NCBI GenBank assembly: GCA_026770585.1
Contig: MU647566.1
Span: 56,912-67,041 of the forward strand
Source of the DNA: Baffinella frigidus
Lineage: Eukaryota > Cryptophyceae > Cryptomonadales > Baffinellaceae
Reading direction: 5' to 3'
DNA: 10,130 bases
The notes below the pieces were generated by a model that was given only the letters and a program-made list of their open reading frames with translations, searched no databases and had not been told where the DNA came from. Shown here one piece after another: positions 9,945-10,130 of this stretch; the first letter of the stretch is position 1; each line of letters starts with the position of its first letter. The position numbers and the translations under genes are program-made.

Positions 9945-10018
9945 CTGGCCTTATCGAGCAGCATTTCGGCAGAGTCCTCCTCGGACTCCTCTGACTCAGC
10001 TACCGCGACTGGCGGCTC
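9945..10018 (-). CDS. Exon-like island, family G copy 1
   Basis: A 74-nt minus-strand segment with acceptor CCCCGCAG immediately inside the telomere-like array, donor GTCCGCCC and phase 0/2. It codes for 24 residues: EPPVAVAESEESEEDSAEML then LDKA plus AG. The middle is a Ser/Glu cluster like a casein-kinase-2 site. The C-rich strand of the TTTGGGG array supplies the polypyrimidine tract. Rightmost exon-like island; earlier exons would lie beyond the window. Confidence 0.48.
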
Positions 10019-10022
10019 CTGC

Positions 10023-10130
10023 GGGGTTTGGGGTTTGGGGTTTGGGGTTTGGGGTTTGGGGTTTGGGGTTTGGGGTTTGGGGTTTGGGGTTTGGGGTTTG
10101 GGGTTTGGGGTTTGGGGTTTGGGGTTTGGG
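10023..10130 (+). repeat. Perfect (TTTGGGG)n array
   Basis: About 15 units of TTTGGGG without error up to the window edge. It is the most homogeneous array here and may continue beyond the window. Confidence 0.97.

Larger units (their letters stand above)
346..10018 (-). other. Putative minus-strand gene (or its remains) with locally duplicated short exons
   Basis: This is a gene-level inference. Seven families of short islands, named G to A from right to left, have an AG acceptor and GT donor on the minus strand, and related copies differ largely at synonymous sites. Leftover bases at exon ends (start/end) are F 0/0, E 0/1, D 2/1, C 2/0, B 0/0 and A 0/1, so the frame carries through F-E-D-C-B-A. 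G ends with 2 bases and F starts with 0, so that junction needs an unseen exon or a different boundary. The predicted product is hydrophilic and mostly acidic, with no membrane segment or domain I recognise. The start and stop codons are not identified and may lie outside the window. Intron material is telomere-like repeat, minisatellite and hairpin. Many copies are broken, so the locus may be a live gene with a few working exons per family or a dead, expanded one. Confidence 0.42.

Noticed and set aside
1-10130. A true chromosome end
   Set aside because: Arrays are degenerate, change variant and orientation, and are interrupted by complex islands, so they are interstitial. The clean TTTGGGG array at the right edge cannot be judged from this window.

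Overview
The window is eukaryotic nuclear DNA. It is dominated by degenerate telomere-like heptamers (TTTAGGG and the variants TTTCGGG, TTTGGGG, TGTAGGG, TCTAGGG, TATCGGG), plus microsatellites, hairpins and minisatellites. TTTAGGG is the telomere motif of plants, many green algae and some alveolate algae, so a protist or alga of one of these groups is the likely source. A prasinophyte-type green alga is my low-confidence guess. There are no rRNA or tRNA genes, no bacterial-type operons and no long convincing ORF. The long-looking plus-strand reading frames rich in GFRVSG are translations of TTTCGGG repeats, and those rich in SLSLS are translations of CT or CTGTCT repeats.

The non-repetitive islands are the interesting part. 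Read on the minus strand, they fall into seven families of short exon-like segments. Each is bounded by an AG acceptor and a GT donor, and each occurs as two to eleven local copies. Where copies differ, the differences are often synonymous in one minus-strand frame, which is the mark of past or present protein coding. In minus-strand order the families are: G (9748-10018, acidic, ending MLLDKA), F (8642-9001, ERVMPTK), E (7316-8575, EGGAKLDPK), D (5719-6773, DPLGSLQYDAEGLVREFESA), C (4424-5397, DPLVEKVDF and LGKYLLQS), B (1819-3497, TADKWHAAATNLWEREQ) and A (346-1254, LREEPWEE). The exon phases I assign are compatible at every junction from F through A, so I infer one minus-strand gene, or its decaying remains, whose exons were each duplicated locally. 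Its introns are telomere-like arrays, minisatellites and hairpins. Many copies are broken by stops, lost splice sites or truncation. I do not recognise the protein.

Layout: 1-1690, telomere-like DNA with A exons. 1690-3640, B exons in a composite repeat. 3640-4290, spacer with hairpin H1 and a CTGTCT microsatellite. 4290-5720, C exons in two sets of direct repeats, with hairpins H4, H2 and H3 between or beside the copies. 5720-6780, D exons. 6780-7140, telomere-like repeats that flip orientation. 7140-7290, pre-miRNA-sized hairpin H5. 7290-8580, E exons with a minisatellite intron, an eight-unit heat-shock-element-like array and a CT microsatellite. 8580-9310, F exons, each at a flip in telomere-repeat polarity, and a 70-bp higher-order array. 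9310-9747, unique DNA. 9748-10018, two G exons. 10023-10130, a clean TTTGGGG array running off the window edge.
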